A stretch of DNA of 64,000 bases from DRPN01 sp964599235. GTDB lineage: Bacteria; Bacteroidota; Bacteroidia; Bacteroidales; VadinHA17. The notes beneath the pieces were generated by a model. The model was not told where the DNA came from, searched no databases, and saw only the letters and a program-made list of their open reading frames with translations. A program made the translations under genes and the position numbers. Shown here one piece after another: positions 34,137 through 42,837 of this stretch (the first letter of the stretch is position 1; every line of letters starts with the position of its first letter). The stretch spans positions 68,786 to 132,785 of the forward strand of contig CAZRDX010000018.1 in NCBI GenBank assembly GCA_964599235.1. Direction: 5' to 3'.

Positions 34137-36101
34137 TCATTTTTCAATCCCTTCCCACACTTTCCATCTGTTCGTTCCCGCCTTCACACCGGCAAAGGGA
34201 CCCGGCGCCGGGTTACGGATGTCCCTCGGAACTCCGAGATAGTCTCTGTCGATGCTCAGCGGCTTCCCCTCGGGATCTTCAAAACGCTGTCTGGAGATAC
34301 GGGTTCTCCCGAGGTAGGCTGTGGTTACCACGGGGCGGACCACCGTCTCTGTTCCTTCCGGCAGTGAAAAGGTCAGAATGAGGTTCCCCCTCCCTTCGGA
34401 CAGTTTCACCCCGGCATCGAAGTCCCGTACCTGGAGCAGATTGGCCTCCAGATGATAGGGACGCGCCCTGCCGGTGTAGACGTTCCCCTCGGCACGCACC
34501 GTAAAAGGAAGTGCATCGAACACCCACAGACCTTCCGGGGGGGAAGGCTGTGCCCGGGGTCGATCGCCTTTCTTTCCGGCCGGAGCCAGAAAAAGATTGT
34601 TCACGAAGATCTGAAGACCGCTGATGACGTTGCGCAACCCCGCCACCCCGGTGGAGTGAGGGAAAAGGTAAGGCGTAAAACGTCCTTCCACTTTTCCCGC
34701 TGCGATCTTTCCCGCTATAAGATTATGGACGAAAGCTCCCCCCTCGCTCCAGTCGCGTATCGCAACCGGTGAAAGGAAGATGTTGTTGTCTACCAGAAAA
34801 GGGCCGTGGCTCACCTCCACGAAGAGGTCGTCGTGCACATTGTCGTACAGCAGGTTACCGCTCACGCGGGTACCCTGTGCCATCCAGTCGAGCCAGATAC
34901 CCCGGCCGGAATGATGGATGCGGTTGCGACAGATACGACCGTCAACGGCACCATGGATCTTGATGCCGGCGATCTCGGCCCCATCGAAGAGCCTTTTCAC
35001 CCAGATATCGTAGATATGGTTGTCGCTGATCTCGCTGAAGACCGCCCCCAGGCTGCCTGCGATACCCGCCTGCTCACAACGGCAGACCGTATTGTTCCGC
35101 ACGATGTGCGAACCGATGGTCTCTTTCGACCACCCTTCCCTGAGGGCACGGAAGATCACCTCGTTGTAATGGGTTGCACCATCCTTGCACGGATCTTTCG
35201 ACCAGACGTTCTGGCCGCTCCCGCGGTCTTTGCCGAGGGTGATGCCCACACATTTCGAGTCGCTGATCACATTGTCCTCGATGATCCAGCCTTTGCTCCA
35301 GTGGGTTCCCAGGAGACCGGGCTGTTCGGCCGTCGGCGGAGCCCAGGGGGTGGCTGCCTGCCTCATGACGAACCCCCGGACGGTGATGTAGTTGACCCCC
35401 GGCCGTGCGGGATAGAAACAGGACTGCCGCACCAGGATCTCCACCTCCTCACGGTTGGGGTCGGCATCGCCGAAATATGCATACAGGTATGTGTTCTCAT
35501 CGTCGGTCTCTACATACCACGGCATCAGGCTGTCCTCTCCCGCTTTCCACCACACGGGCCGCAACAGATCCTCCAGGAGCGGTGCCTCGTAAAGCGACTT
35601 GCCGTTGAGGTACACCTCGCCACGGTGATGGACTCTGCCTTTGTCCCGGAACCAGTCGCCATGCAGCACCTCTCGGTACGGATTGAAATCGCCGAAGAAA
35701 GTGTTGGGGAGGGTCACCTTCCACACCTTGCCGGAGAAAGGTTTCCATCCTTTGATCACTTCCGAGCCTTTAATGATGACCTCTTCTCCGTCGGCCGCAC
35801 GGTAGATGATCCGTTTCTTATCCGACGTACCTCCCCGTGGTGGGTTGACCCACTCGCGGTAGACGCCGGCATGGACGACGATCTCGTCACCGGGCCGGGC
35901 GGCCCGGGCCGCCCGGCCTATGCTGCGAAAAGGATGCCGCTGCGTGCCGTTGCCGCCGTCATCCCCGTGCACCGACACGTGATACTCCCTCGCATAGAGC
36001 AACAGTCCCGGAAAAATCAGGCCCGCCACGAACAGAACAAACACCCTGCTCACCCGCCTCAGCGCTTCCGTACCTCTACATGATATGCCGGTAAGTATCA
36101 T
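34137..36101 (-). CDS. Secreted right-handed beta-helix protein (DUF1565-type start)
   Basis: 654-aa secreted protein (hydrophobic signal VFVLFVAGLIFPGLLLYA). The mature start YHVSVHGDDGGNGTQRHPF, then RSIGRAARAARPGDEIVVHAG, is the DUF1565-like opening of many polysaccharide-active beta-helix proteins. Coil motifs follow (SKGWIIEDNVISDSKCVGI, HIVRNNTVCRCEQAGI, CRNRIHHSGRGIWLDW). A C-terminal segment of about 140 residues is non-helix (WVFDALPFTVRAEGNVY to RKP-like end NRWKVWEGIEK). It differs from the two GH141-like genes and may be a lyase, a glycosidase or an uncharacterised family. Lies between the GH67-like gene (25 bp) and a sulfatase. Confidence 0.8.
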   Translation of the reverse strand: MILTGISCRGTEALRRVSRVFVLFVAGLIFPGLLLYAREYHVSVHGDDGGNGTQRHPFRSIGRAARAARPGDEIVVHAGVYREWVNPPRGGTSDKKRIIYRAADGEEVIIKGSEVIKGWKPFSGKVWKVTLPNTFFGDFNPYREVLHGDWFRDKGRVHHRGEVYLNGKSLYEAPLLEDLLRPVWWKAGEDSLMPWYVETDDENTYLYAYFGDADPNREEVEILVRQSCFYPARPGVNYITVRGFVMRQAATPWAPPTAEQPGLLGTHWSKGWIIEDNVISDSKCVGITLGKDRGSGQNVWSKDPCKDGATHYNEVIFRALREGWSKETIGSHIVRNNTVCRCEQAGIAGSLGAVFSEISDNHIYDIWVKRLFDGAEIAGIKIHGAVDGRICRNRIHHSGRGIWLDWMAQGTRVSGNLLYDNVHDDLFVEVSHGPFLVDNNIFLSPVAIRDWSEGGAFVHNLIAGKIAAGKVEGRFTPYLFPHSTGVAGLRNVISGLQIFVNNLFLAPAGKKGDRPRAQPSPPEGLWVFDALPFTVRAEGNVYTGRARPYHLEANLLQVRDFDAGVKLSEGRGNLILTFSLPEGTETVVRPVVTTAYLGRTRISRQRFEDPEGKPLSIDRDYLGVPRDIRNPAPGPFAGVKAGTNRWKVWEGIEK

Positions 36102-36126
36102 AACGTTCTTCTGTCAGGGTTACAGA

Positions 36127-37926
36127 TCATCTCGTTCTCCGGCAGATCTTTCTGTACCGTTCAATGCGTTGCTGCAGGCCGTGCCGCTTGTCTCCGAAGA
36201 CCCCTTCTTCGTTCATGCCGAAGGCGTTCGGTTCATACAGCGTGGCACAGGAAGGATTCTCTGCCTTGAGACGGCGCCAGGCCTTCCACAGTTCATCATA
36301 ACGGGCAAGGGCCTCGCGCATGCGTTTTTTCTCGTAATGGCCGGTTTTGTCACCCTTGTAGCCCAGCAACACGACGGTGAAGGCGTTGGCGATGATCTCA
36401 TACTTGATACGGCCGTAGGTGACCGACACCCGGAGATATTCCTCGTCGCGTGGGTCTTTCATGCGGACCTCGCCGGCGAGACGTTCCATGCGCCGCCAGA
36501 TCTCCACTGACTCCTGTTTCTCGCGGAGGGCTTTTTCCACCTTGTTCTCCCGGATGAGGTAGTCGAAAAAGGTATTGAGCATGTGCATGTCGGACATGTA
36601 CTGGTCGCGTATCCACCAGACGTTGAAGCGGGCTTGGGGGATGTCGATGAGGCTGGCATGGCCGCGTACCACACCACGTGTGGAGAGACGTACCAGGTCG
36701 CGGAACACGTCACGGCTCTTCTCCGCCACACCGAGGCTGCGTGCCACGGTGTCGAGCACCTGGTCGGCAGTGAGGGTGGTATCGTGCGCCCAGGTGACCG
36801 CCGCCCGGGCGTTGAGATCGCACCACAGCTCGTTGGTGATGTACGGCCCGCGCCAGCCGCCGCCACGCGACCAGGTCCACAACCCCGCAAAACGGGGATC
36901 ACCCGTAAGATCACATAAACCCCTCTTCCAGCCCCTGGGGAGGATCTGATCGTATTCCTCGAAACCGTTCAGCACCCCGTCAAACAGATAGTAAGGATGG
37001 GCACCCTTGCCATAGTACTCAGGCTGACACTGATACTCCACCACATAACGGTGCTTCCCGATGCCCAGCGTGGGATTGAAGGGCAACAACCGCTGAAAGT
37101 CCCCCCGGGGATACTTGATCGAAAAAAAGAGATTGGGATGAGGCTCCACCTGGTCGGTGATGCGCCGGTAGACATCCGGACGGGTATGGAAAAAACCAAA
37201 ATCCCAGGTGCGGTAGAACAGTTTTTTGTTCCTTTTCACACACACCTCTTCCCGCAGGATGCTGATGAGCTGTACATGCCCGGCGATGCGTGCTTCCTCG
37301 TCCCCCCCAACGGGGTTGCCGCCGGCATGGTAAGGCGTATCGAAAAGATAGGTCTCCCCGAAACGGATCACCAGGCCGTCCAGTTCAGGAAAGGTGGAAA
37401 AGATCTCGTCCACCTGGACCCGCAACAAACGTCGCGTAAGAGGCTTGCGGATATCGGGACGAAGCCGTCCGCCGATAATATGATTGGCGGCATCCTCATC
37501 CCTGACGATCCGATCCTTGTACCGGGTAAGAATGATCTCGGGCAACACCAGCACATCCATGAAAGCATACACCGGCATGCCGGCGTCTACGGCACGGTGA
37601 AGATGTTGGCGGATGGTACGTTGTTTCTCCAGGATCCATCGACGCTCGACCGAACTGTCGGGAATGATCCCTTTCTCGAACGAATCGTAGGTGATGGCAC
37701 ACTGGATGTGCCAGGCCGGAACCATACCGTTGTAGCCCGCCTTTTTGAGATAATAAGGATCCGTGTACTTGGTCACGGGAGGCGACTCACCAGGGTTGGG
37801 GAAGACCATGTCCATCACCAGCGGCAGGGAACGGACAGCATCACCGGCAGGCTCCTGACGGCAGGAAGAAAGAAGCGGGAAAATAAGAATCCCCACAAGT
37901 AAAAAAACAGAAAGATAAGATCTCAT
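36127..37926 (-). CDS. Lipoprotein with distant similarity to GH67 alpha-glucuronidases, function unknown
   Basis: 599-aa protein from the ATG at 37926 (lipobox LLSSC at about 18-22). I do not recognise it as a named family. Features seen: MVPAWHIQCAITYDSFE, ELDGLVIRFGETYLFD, LFYRTWDFGFFHTRPDVYRR, NLFFSIKYPRGDF, YVVEYQCQPEYYGKGAHPYY, and LWTWSRGGGWRGPY. The order (conserved Glu after a beta-strand, SxKYxxGDF, then VEYQxQxEYYG) resembles the TIM barrel of GH67. Overall similarity looks low and the GH67 N-terminal domain is not evident. The last about 150 residues are highly charged helices. Its place among fucosidases and sulfatases suggests a carbohydrate-active enzyme, perhaps on a uronic acid. 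Confidence 0.7.
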   Translation of the reverse strand: MRSYLSVFLLVGILIFPLLSSCRQEPAGDAVRSLPLVMDMVFPNPGESPPVTKYTDPYYLKKAGYNGMVPAWHIQCAITYDSFEKGIIPDSSVERRWILEKQRTIRQHLHRAVDAGMPVYAFMDVLVLPEIILTRYKDRIVRDEDAANHIIGGRLRPDIRKPLTRRLLRVQVDEIFSTFPELDGLVIRFGETYLFDTPYHAGGNPVGGDEEARIAGHVQLISILREEVCVKRNKKLFYRTWDFGFFHTRPDVYRRITDQVEPHPNLFFSIKYPRGDFQRLLPFNPTLGIGKHRYVVEYQCQPEYYGKGAHPYYLFDGVLNGFEEYDQILPRGWKRGLCDLTGDPRFAGLWTWSRGGGWRGPYITNELWCDLNARAAVTWAHDTTLTADQVLDTVARSLGVAEKSRDVFRDLVRLSTRGVVRGHASLIDIPQARFNVWWIRDQYMSDMHMLNTFFDYLIRENKVEKALREKQESVEIWRRMERLAGEVRMKDPRDEEYLRVSVTYGRIKYEIIANAFTVVLLGYKGDKTGHYEKKRMREALARYDELWKAWRRLKAENPSCATLYEPNAFGMNEEGVFGDKRHGLQQRIERYRKICRRTR

Positions 37927-38493
37927 ATTGTCGGTTTGAAAGATCATGCCGGTCCGCTGGAGAACATCCTGACGTATCCCGTCGTCCCCTCTGTCCCTGA
38001 GGAAAGAAGCGAGATCCCCTTTCTTTTCCGGTTTTTCTCTTCCACGTCCCAGCCCACAGGATTCCCCTTCTCAATATCCTGAATATACCACCGAGCCCCT
38101 TCCTCTTCCTTCTCTTTTCAGAACATGAAAATAATGGGAAAAATCGGAAAAATGAAATCTTCTCCTTACGAAAAAGGAGCTCCGAAGAAGAGGACGGGAC
38201 CTTAGCACTTCCTTCTTCAGGGACCCCTATGCCCAACCTCCCTTTCAACTCCGTTCGGGCAGAGACACATAGGGAACAAATGATATAATGCAACTGATCC
38301 CATCATCCCGGCCGTCGGTCAGGAACCGTCCCCTGACGACCTTGCCGGGCATCCTTGGATCCCGCCAAGAAGGTTCACAGGATCCCAGAAGAGCTCTCCT
38401 GCAACGGGAGCACCTGATCCGTTCATCACTGAACCCACAGGAAGTGCAAGGACAACTTTCCCTCCGTTACGGCAAGAGAAGAGAGGATCTTCG
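37927..38493. other. 567-bp spacer without a convincing gene
   Basis: Both flanking genes are leftward. No frame here has protein-like composition or a start with context. Minor hairpins are seen: GTCAGG/CCTGAC near 38318-38337, and CTCCTT/AAGGAG near 38161-38178. The minus-strand side of the latter is followed by AAGATTTCATTTTT, so it could be a weak terminator. A promoter for the 36127-37926 gene is presumably here but no good TAnnTTTG pair was found. Confidence 0.6.
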
Positions 38494-39861
38494 TCATTGC
38501 TCCTCCAGGTCCAGGACCACCACCGTGTCCATGGTATCCGGGAGTTCGGCAGGCATCTGAATGCTCAGGATCCCCTTTTCTTCATCCCGGGAAAAAGACA
38601 AGGGGTTTCCTCCCGAAGTGTCCGCGAGAAAGCGGACATTCTTCACCTTTCTCCCCTTTTCCGGAAGGGGAACTCTGAGAACATGATCAGGAGGCATGTC
38701 AAAAACATGTAAATAGAGACGTATCGTCCCATCCTGCAGGATCCGGCTGGTGGCCCTGCCCCATGGTGTCTGTGCAAAAGGACTTCCTTTGGTACCGTAA
38801 ATGGACTCTCCGTTGACGGCCAGCCATCGTCCCATACCCCGGAGACGTTGCCGGAACACTTCCGGGATGGTCCCGTCAGGTTTGGGTCCTATGTTCAGAA
38901 GAAAATTCCCTCCTTTATGGGCAATGTCCACCAGTTTCCTGATCAGATCTTCTGTCGACTTAAAGTCTGTCTCAAATCTATTGTATCCCCAATGTTTTCC
39001 TATGGTCATACATACCTCAAAGGCATGATCCTGTATCTCTCCCGGGATATGCTGTTCCGGGGTTCCGTAATCTCCTTTTCCGAGGCGGTCGTTGATCAGA
39101 CACCCCGGCTGGAGCATGCGGATGGTCTTGATCAGCTCGTCCCCTTTCAGGAGGCTGAACTTGTCAACACCCTTGAAAGCTCCACCGCCATCAAACCATA
39201 TCACAAAGACATCCCCGTAATTGCTCAGCAGCTCCTTCACCTGGCCGATCTCATAATCCGCGTATTTCCGGATATCCGCATCGGGCCGGGGACGTCCGTG
39301 AAACCCCCTCTGGGAATATTTTGCGGGGAACTCGGGGTGATGCCAGTCCACCAAAGAATAATAGATCCCCAGTCGTATGTGGTACTTTTTACAGGCCGCT
39401 GCCAGTTCTTTTAATGGATCCCTTTTGAACGGCGTATAATCCACGATGTTGTAATCCGTCAGTTCGGTATGGTACATACAAAAACCGTCATGATGCTTCG
39501 CCGTGAACACGAGATATTTTGCTCCCGCATCCCGCACCAGCCTCACCCAAGCATCAGCATCGAACTTCTCAGGATCAAATGATGCGGCAATTTTCTCATA
39601 CTCATCTGCCGGGATGTGTTCCTGCAACTGGATCCATTCGGCATAGTTCTTTTTCCCGTTCCTGTATTGTCCCCCCAACACAGCATAGGGCCCCCAATGA
39701 ATGAATATCCCGAACTTGGCCTGGTTCAGACTATCGAGACGAGCCAGTCTTTCCAATGAATCCTTTTCCTGTTGAGACAGTCCCTTTCCCCGCCCCATAC
39801 CCGGTCGTTCTCCACAGGAAACAAGCAGCCACAGGATCATACCCCAAACACCGACTTTCAT
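38494..39861 (-). CDS. GH29 alpha-L-fucosidase (third copy), lipoprotein
   Basis: About 455-aa lipoprotein (lipobox LLVSC). Fucosidase marks: LNQAKFGIFIHWGPYAVLGG, KYLVFTAKHHDGFCMYHTE, and FVIWFDGGGAFKG with predicted nucleophile Asp224. INDRLGKGDYGTPEQHIP, CMTIGKHWGYNRFETDF and GGNFLLNIGPKPDG complete the barrel, followed by a short beta-domain. It has no accessory binding module, unlike the two other copies. The start at 39861 has TTCAGGAGTATAACC, the best ribosome-binding site of the three GH29 genes. The frame is open upstream to an ATG at 39990 that overlaps the preceding stop (ATGA), giving an unlikely 43-residue extension before the signal peptide. Confidence 0.93.
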   Translation of the reverse strand: MKVGVWGMILWLLVSCGERPGMGRGKGLSQQEKDSLERLARLDSLNQAKFGIFIHWGPYAVLGGQYRNGKKNYAEWIQLQEHIPADEYEKIAASFDPEKFDADAWVRLVRDAGAKYLVFTAKHHDGFCMYHTELTDYNIVDYTPFKRDPLKELAAACKKYHIRLGIYYSLVDWHHPEFPAKYSQRGFHGRPRPDADIRKYADYEIGQVKELLSNYGDVFVIWFDGGGAFKGVDKFSLLKGDELIKTIRMLQPGCLINDRLGKGDYGTPEQHIPGEIQDHAFEVCMTIGKHWGYNRFETDFKSTEDLIRKLVDIAHKGGNFLLNIGPKPDGTIPEVFRQRLRGMGRWLAVNGESIYGTKGSPFAQTPWGRATSRILQDGTIRLYLHVFDMPPDHVLRVPLPEKGRKVKNVRFLADTSGGNPLSFSRDEEKGILSIQMPAELPDTMDTVVVLDLEEQ

Positions 39862-39986
39862 GGTTATACTCCTGAAAATGGTTCGTTTCATCCCTGTCTG
39901 ACACGTTTTATGCGGGAAGATCTCCCTCTCGCTGTTCCCTCTTTGTCTTTGTCCGTGATCGATCATTGTTTTCCGTTTTTTAGTTC

Positions 39987-42794
39987 TCATTTTTTTCTGT
40001 TCCGTTCTTGCCGGATGTTCTCCGCCGGCCAGTTATCGGTCCTGAAGGATGAGACCGGCAGGCCGTTTTGTCCAAAAAGTGTTCCCACACACCAATTGTG
40101 GAAGCAATAACGTACCGCCACCGGATGAGGCACCTGTGTGTTCCAGACCATGACCGTCCGCCTTCCTCTTCCTACGACCGCATGGGCGGGGTGGAAGATG
40201 CGGTCTGCACCGGCCACTTCAAAACCGTCTATTTCTTTGTGGGGATTGTACAGGCCCCGATCCACATAACGGAAATGCACCACCGCCACCGTATCCCGTA
40301 TCTCCAGCGAGTCGTATACAGGTGCCGTAAAAGGGACACCACGCATGCCATAGGTACGAGCCAGAGCCCAGTAGGCAAGACGCTGCCCCACCTTTCTTTT
40401 TTCTCCGGGATGGATGTTCTTTTCCTCTCCTATGTCGAGGGTCACGGCCATACCCGTATGGGGTACGCGGAGCATGACCTGCAACTGTGCTTCCCGGATG
40501 AGCGCTCCCTCAAAGCCACTGCTATAATCGTAAGGTGCGATCTGCACAAAATAGAATGGCATCTCATATCCCCACTCCTTTCGCCAGGCACGGATCATCG
40601 TTGAAAAAAGATCCGCATAGACAGCGGGTTGTAAACGGTTGCTCTCCCCCTGATACCATATCACCCCTTTGATGCGATAAGGGACCAGGGGGTTTATCAT
40701 GGCATTGTACAACGTCGAGGGATACAAGGCTTCACGGTGATGAAGGCTGAAAGGTCGTTTCAGCTCGGAAGGATCAAACCTTTTCATGTATTCTTGCGGG
40801 GTCCAGGCCTGCACCGGTGTCCCCCCCACCGTGCTCTGGATGAGTCCCACGGGTACACCCAGACTTTCCTGCAGAAGGACGCCGAAATACCATCCCACAG
40901 CACTGAATGAGGCCGCATCCTCCGGTGAGGCCTTTTCCCAGGCCCCCTGACAATCGTCCTCCCGTCTCCGGCTGGTGGCATGCTTCACCTGGAAAAGACG
41001 TATCGTTTTTCTTCCTGCCGTCGCCAAGGCCTCCGCAGATCCTTTCAACATACTACCATATCGTCCGCCTAAGGCCATCTCCATGTTCGATTGTCCGGAA
41101 CATAGCCACACCTCGCCCAGCAGAACATCGTCAAGGATGATGACCGAGTCCGAACGTAGTTCGATACGATAAGGTCCCCCTGCCGGGCCCGTGGACACCA
41201 CCGTTCTCCATTCTCCTTTCGCATCCACCTCAACAGGATAAACATGATCATCCCAAGAGGTATGAAGGGTGAATGTATCCCCCGGTCGTCCCCATCCCCA
41301 GACAGGCACTTTGCTCTCCCGCTGCAACACCATCCCGCTCCCGATCACCGAAGGCAAACGAATATTTTCCGCTCTCTCGGCATGAACACGCAGAATGTCC
41401 ATGACCGCTTCGTACCACTTATCCGCCATTTTGAGTGCTCCCTGACGGTTCACATGATAGTTGTCCTGAAGATCTTCCCGGGGGACCAGGTCCGTCCACT
41501 GATCCACGATCCTCACGGGAGAACAGGCGTCCTGTTTCATCTTCACCAGCCAGGGTAAACGCTCATTGAGAAGCCTGATCTTTTCATCAACCATTCCTCC
41601 CCGCCGGGTGGGAATGATCTGGGCCACCAGGATACGTACATTGGGATTGACAGCACGAAGCGTGTCGATGATCGCACCGATCTCCCGGAGGGTTCTTTCC
41701 ACCACTTGTTCCTTTGTCCCCTGCTCATGCAGGATATCATTGGTCCCTACATGCATAAGCACCAGATCGGGGCGGGCCCTTCTGGCATAGCCGCCCACCC
41801 TCTGAAGAAGCCAGTCGGCCTCCCTGGCCCAGTGTCCCTCATGATCCCAGTCATAATCATACCTCTGCGGCCTGCGCGATTCGTTGCGCAACCAGTGACG
41901 ACTGCCTACCAGATCAAAAAGAAGACCCTCCCGATGAAGACGGTGATCCAGATAACGACGATAACATGCTTCATCGGACAGAGCGGAGGTAATGGAGTTA
42001 CCCAAAGGCATGATACGCAGGTTCCTCACAGGAGGTAAGGAGAGAAACTTTCTCAAAGGAACCCGGATCTCCTCCAGCCACATGCGATATTCCTCACCGT
42101 TGGGTGTCAGCCTCTTCCCGTTGGGAGCATGCTGACCGACACCTTTACCGGCACCGGGACCGCCCTCCACGTAGGTGACCATGCCCGGTTCGGTGTAGGC
42201 ACGAACGAGCGCATTGACACGCAGGATACATTCTTTCCTCCTTGCGGAGGCCCTCGGGTCTCCCTGAACCATCCAAGGACGGATCCCGGAAACGATGATC
42301 CGGCTGTCAGGAAGACGTCGCCGTACCAACTGGATGAGCGCCCTTATCCCATCGGCAATGAGCTGTGGATCGTCCCCGGCAAGCACATTCTCTTCCCCGG
42401 CAAGCAACACTACCACCCTCGGTTCCTGACCTTCGGGAAAATCCAATCCGCCATTCACCAGACGAGAGAGAAGGTTCTCCAGCAGATCCCCGGCGATCCC
42501 GCCATTGAGAGCATACAGGTTCTCCTCGACAAAGTACCTGTCCCACAACTCTTTCGTCACCCCTTCGCCCAAATGGCTCACCACCGTACTCCCAAGAAAA
42601 AACACATCCACCTTTGTCGTCGACCGCATCCTGGTGGTCAGCTCCTGTACCTCCTCACGCCAGCCCGGTCGCGAAGAGGGTACAGGGATCGTGGTCTTTT
42701 CGCGTGGGATGGTATCCCACAACGCGGGTAAGGCCATAGAGGTAAGATGTGTAAGAACAACCAGCAGGGTCAATGAAAATCTTCGCATTTTCAT
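39987..42794 (-). CDS. Three-domain esterase: degenerate SGNH + SGNH hydrolase + sialate-O-acetylesterase-like domain
   Basis: 935-aa secreted protein (signal near FSLTLLVVLTHLTSMALP). Domain 1 (about 55-250) has a GDSL-like layout (DVFFLGSTVVS, GGIAGD, LLAGEEN, PNGKRLTPNG), but the Ser-Asp-His set appears replaced (GDS by GST, D-x-x-H by N-x-x-R). Domain 2 (about 258-470) is intact: IMPLGNSIT (Ser about 267), MHVGTNDI and LQDNYH (Asp444, His447). Domain 3 (about 480-930) is a sialate-O-acetylesterase-like (SASA/DUF303) unit: EVWLCSGQSNMEMA (Ser about 569), STVGGTPVQAW, IWYQGESN. The product would remove acetyl groups from a glycan. Numbering is from the ATG at 42794. Confidence 0.9.
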   Translation of the reverse strand: MKMRRFSLTLLVVLTHLTSMALPALWDTIPREKTTIPVPSSRPGWREEVQELTTRMRSTTKVDVFFLGSTVVSHLGEGVTKELWDRYFVEENLYALNGGIAGDLLENLLSRLVNGGLDFPEGQEPRVVVLLAGEENVLAGDDPQLIADGIRALIQLVRRRLPDSRIIVSGIRPWMVQGDPRASARRKECILRVNALVRAYTEPGMVTYVEGGPGAGKGVGQHAPNGKRLTPNGEEYRMWLEEIRVPLRKFLSLPPVRNLRIMPLGNSITSALSDEACYRRYLDHRLHREGLLFDLVGSRHWLRNESRRPQRYDYDWDHEGHWAREADWLLQRVGGYARRARPDLVLMHVGTNDILHEQGTKEQVVERTLREIGAIIDTLRAVNPNVRILVAQIIPTRRGGMVDEKIRLLNERLPWLVKMKQDACSPVRIVDQWTDLVPREDLQDNYHVNRQGALKMADKWYEAVMDILRVHAERAENIRLPSVIGSGMVLQRESKVPVWGWGRPGDTFTLHTSWDDHVYPVEVDAKGEWRTVVSTGPAGGPYRIELRSDSVIILDDVLLGEVWLCSGQSNMEMALGGRYGSMLKGSAEALATAGRKTIRLFQVKHATSRRREDDCQGAWEKASPEDAASFSAVGWYFGVLLQESLGVPVGLIQSTVGGTPVQAWTPQEYMKRFDPSELKRPFSLHHREALYPSTLYNAMINPLVPYRIKGVIWYQGESNRLQPAVYADLFSTMIRAWRKEWGYEMPFYFVQIAPYDYSSGFEGALIREAQLQVMLRVPHTGMAVTLDIGEEKNIHPGEKRKVGQRLAYWALARTYGMRGVPFTAPVYDSLEIRDTVAVVHFRYVDRGLYNPHKEIDGFEVAGADRIFHPAHAVVGRGRRTVMVWNTQVPHPVAVRYCFHNWCVGTLFGQNGLPVSSFRTDNWPAENIRQERNRKK

Positions 42795-42837
42795 GGAGTT
42801 TATTTGCATTATCAACAAAAACACTTTCGTTCAGAAC

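Noticed and set aside
37927..38493. A hidden small gene in the spacer between fucosidase and GH67-like genes
   Set aside because: The available frames lack signal, motif or start context and overlap flanking genes.
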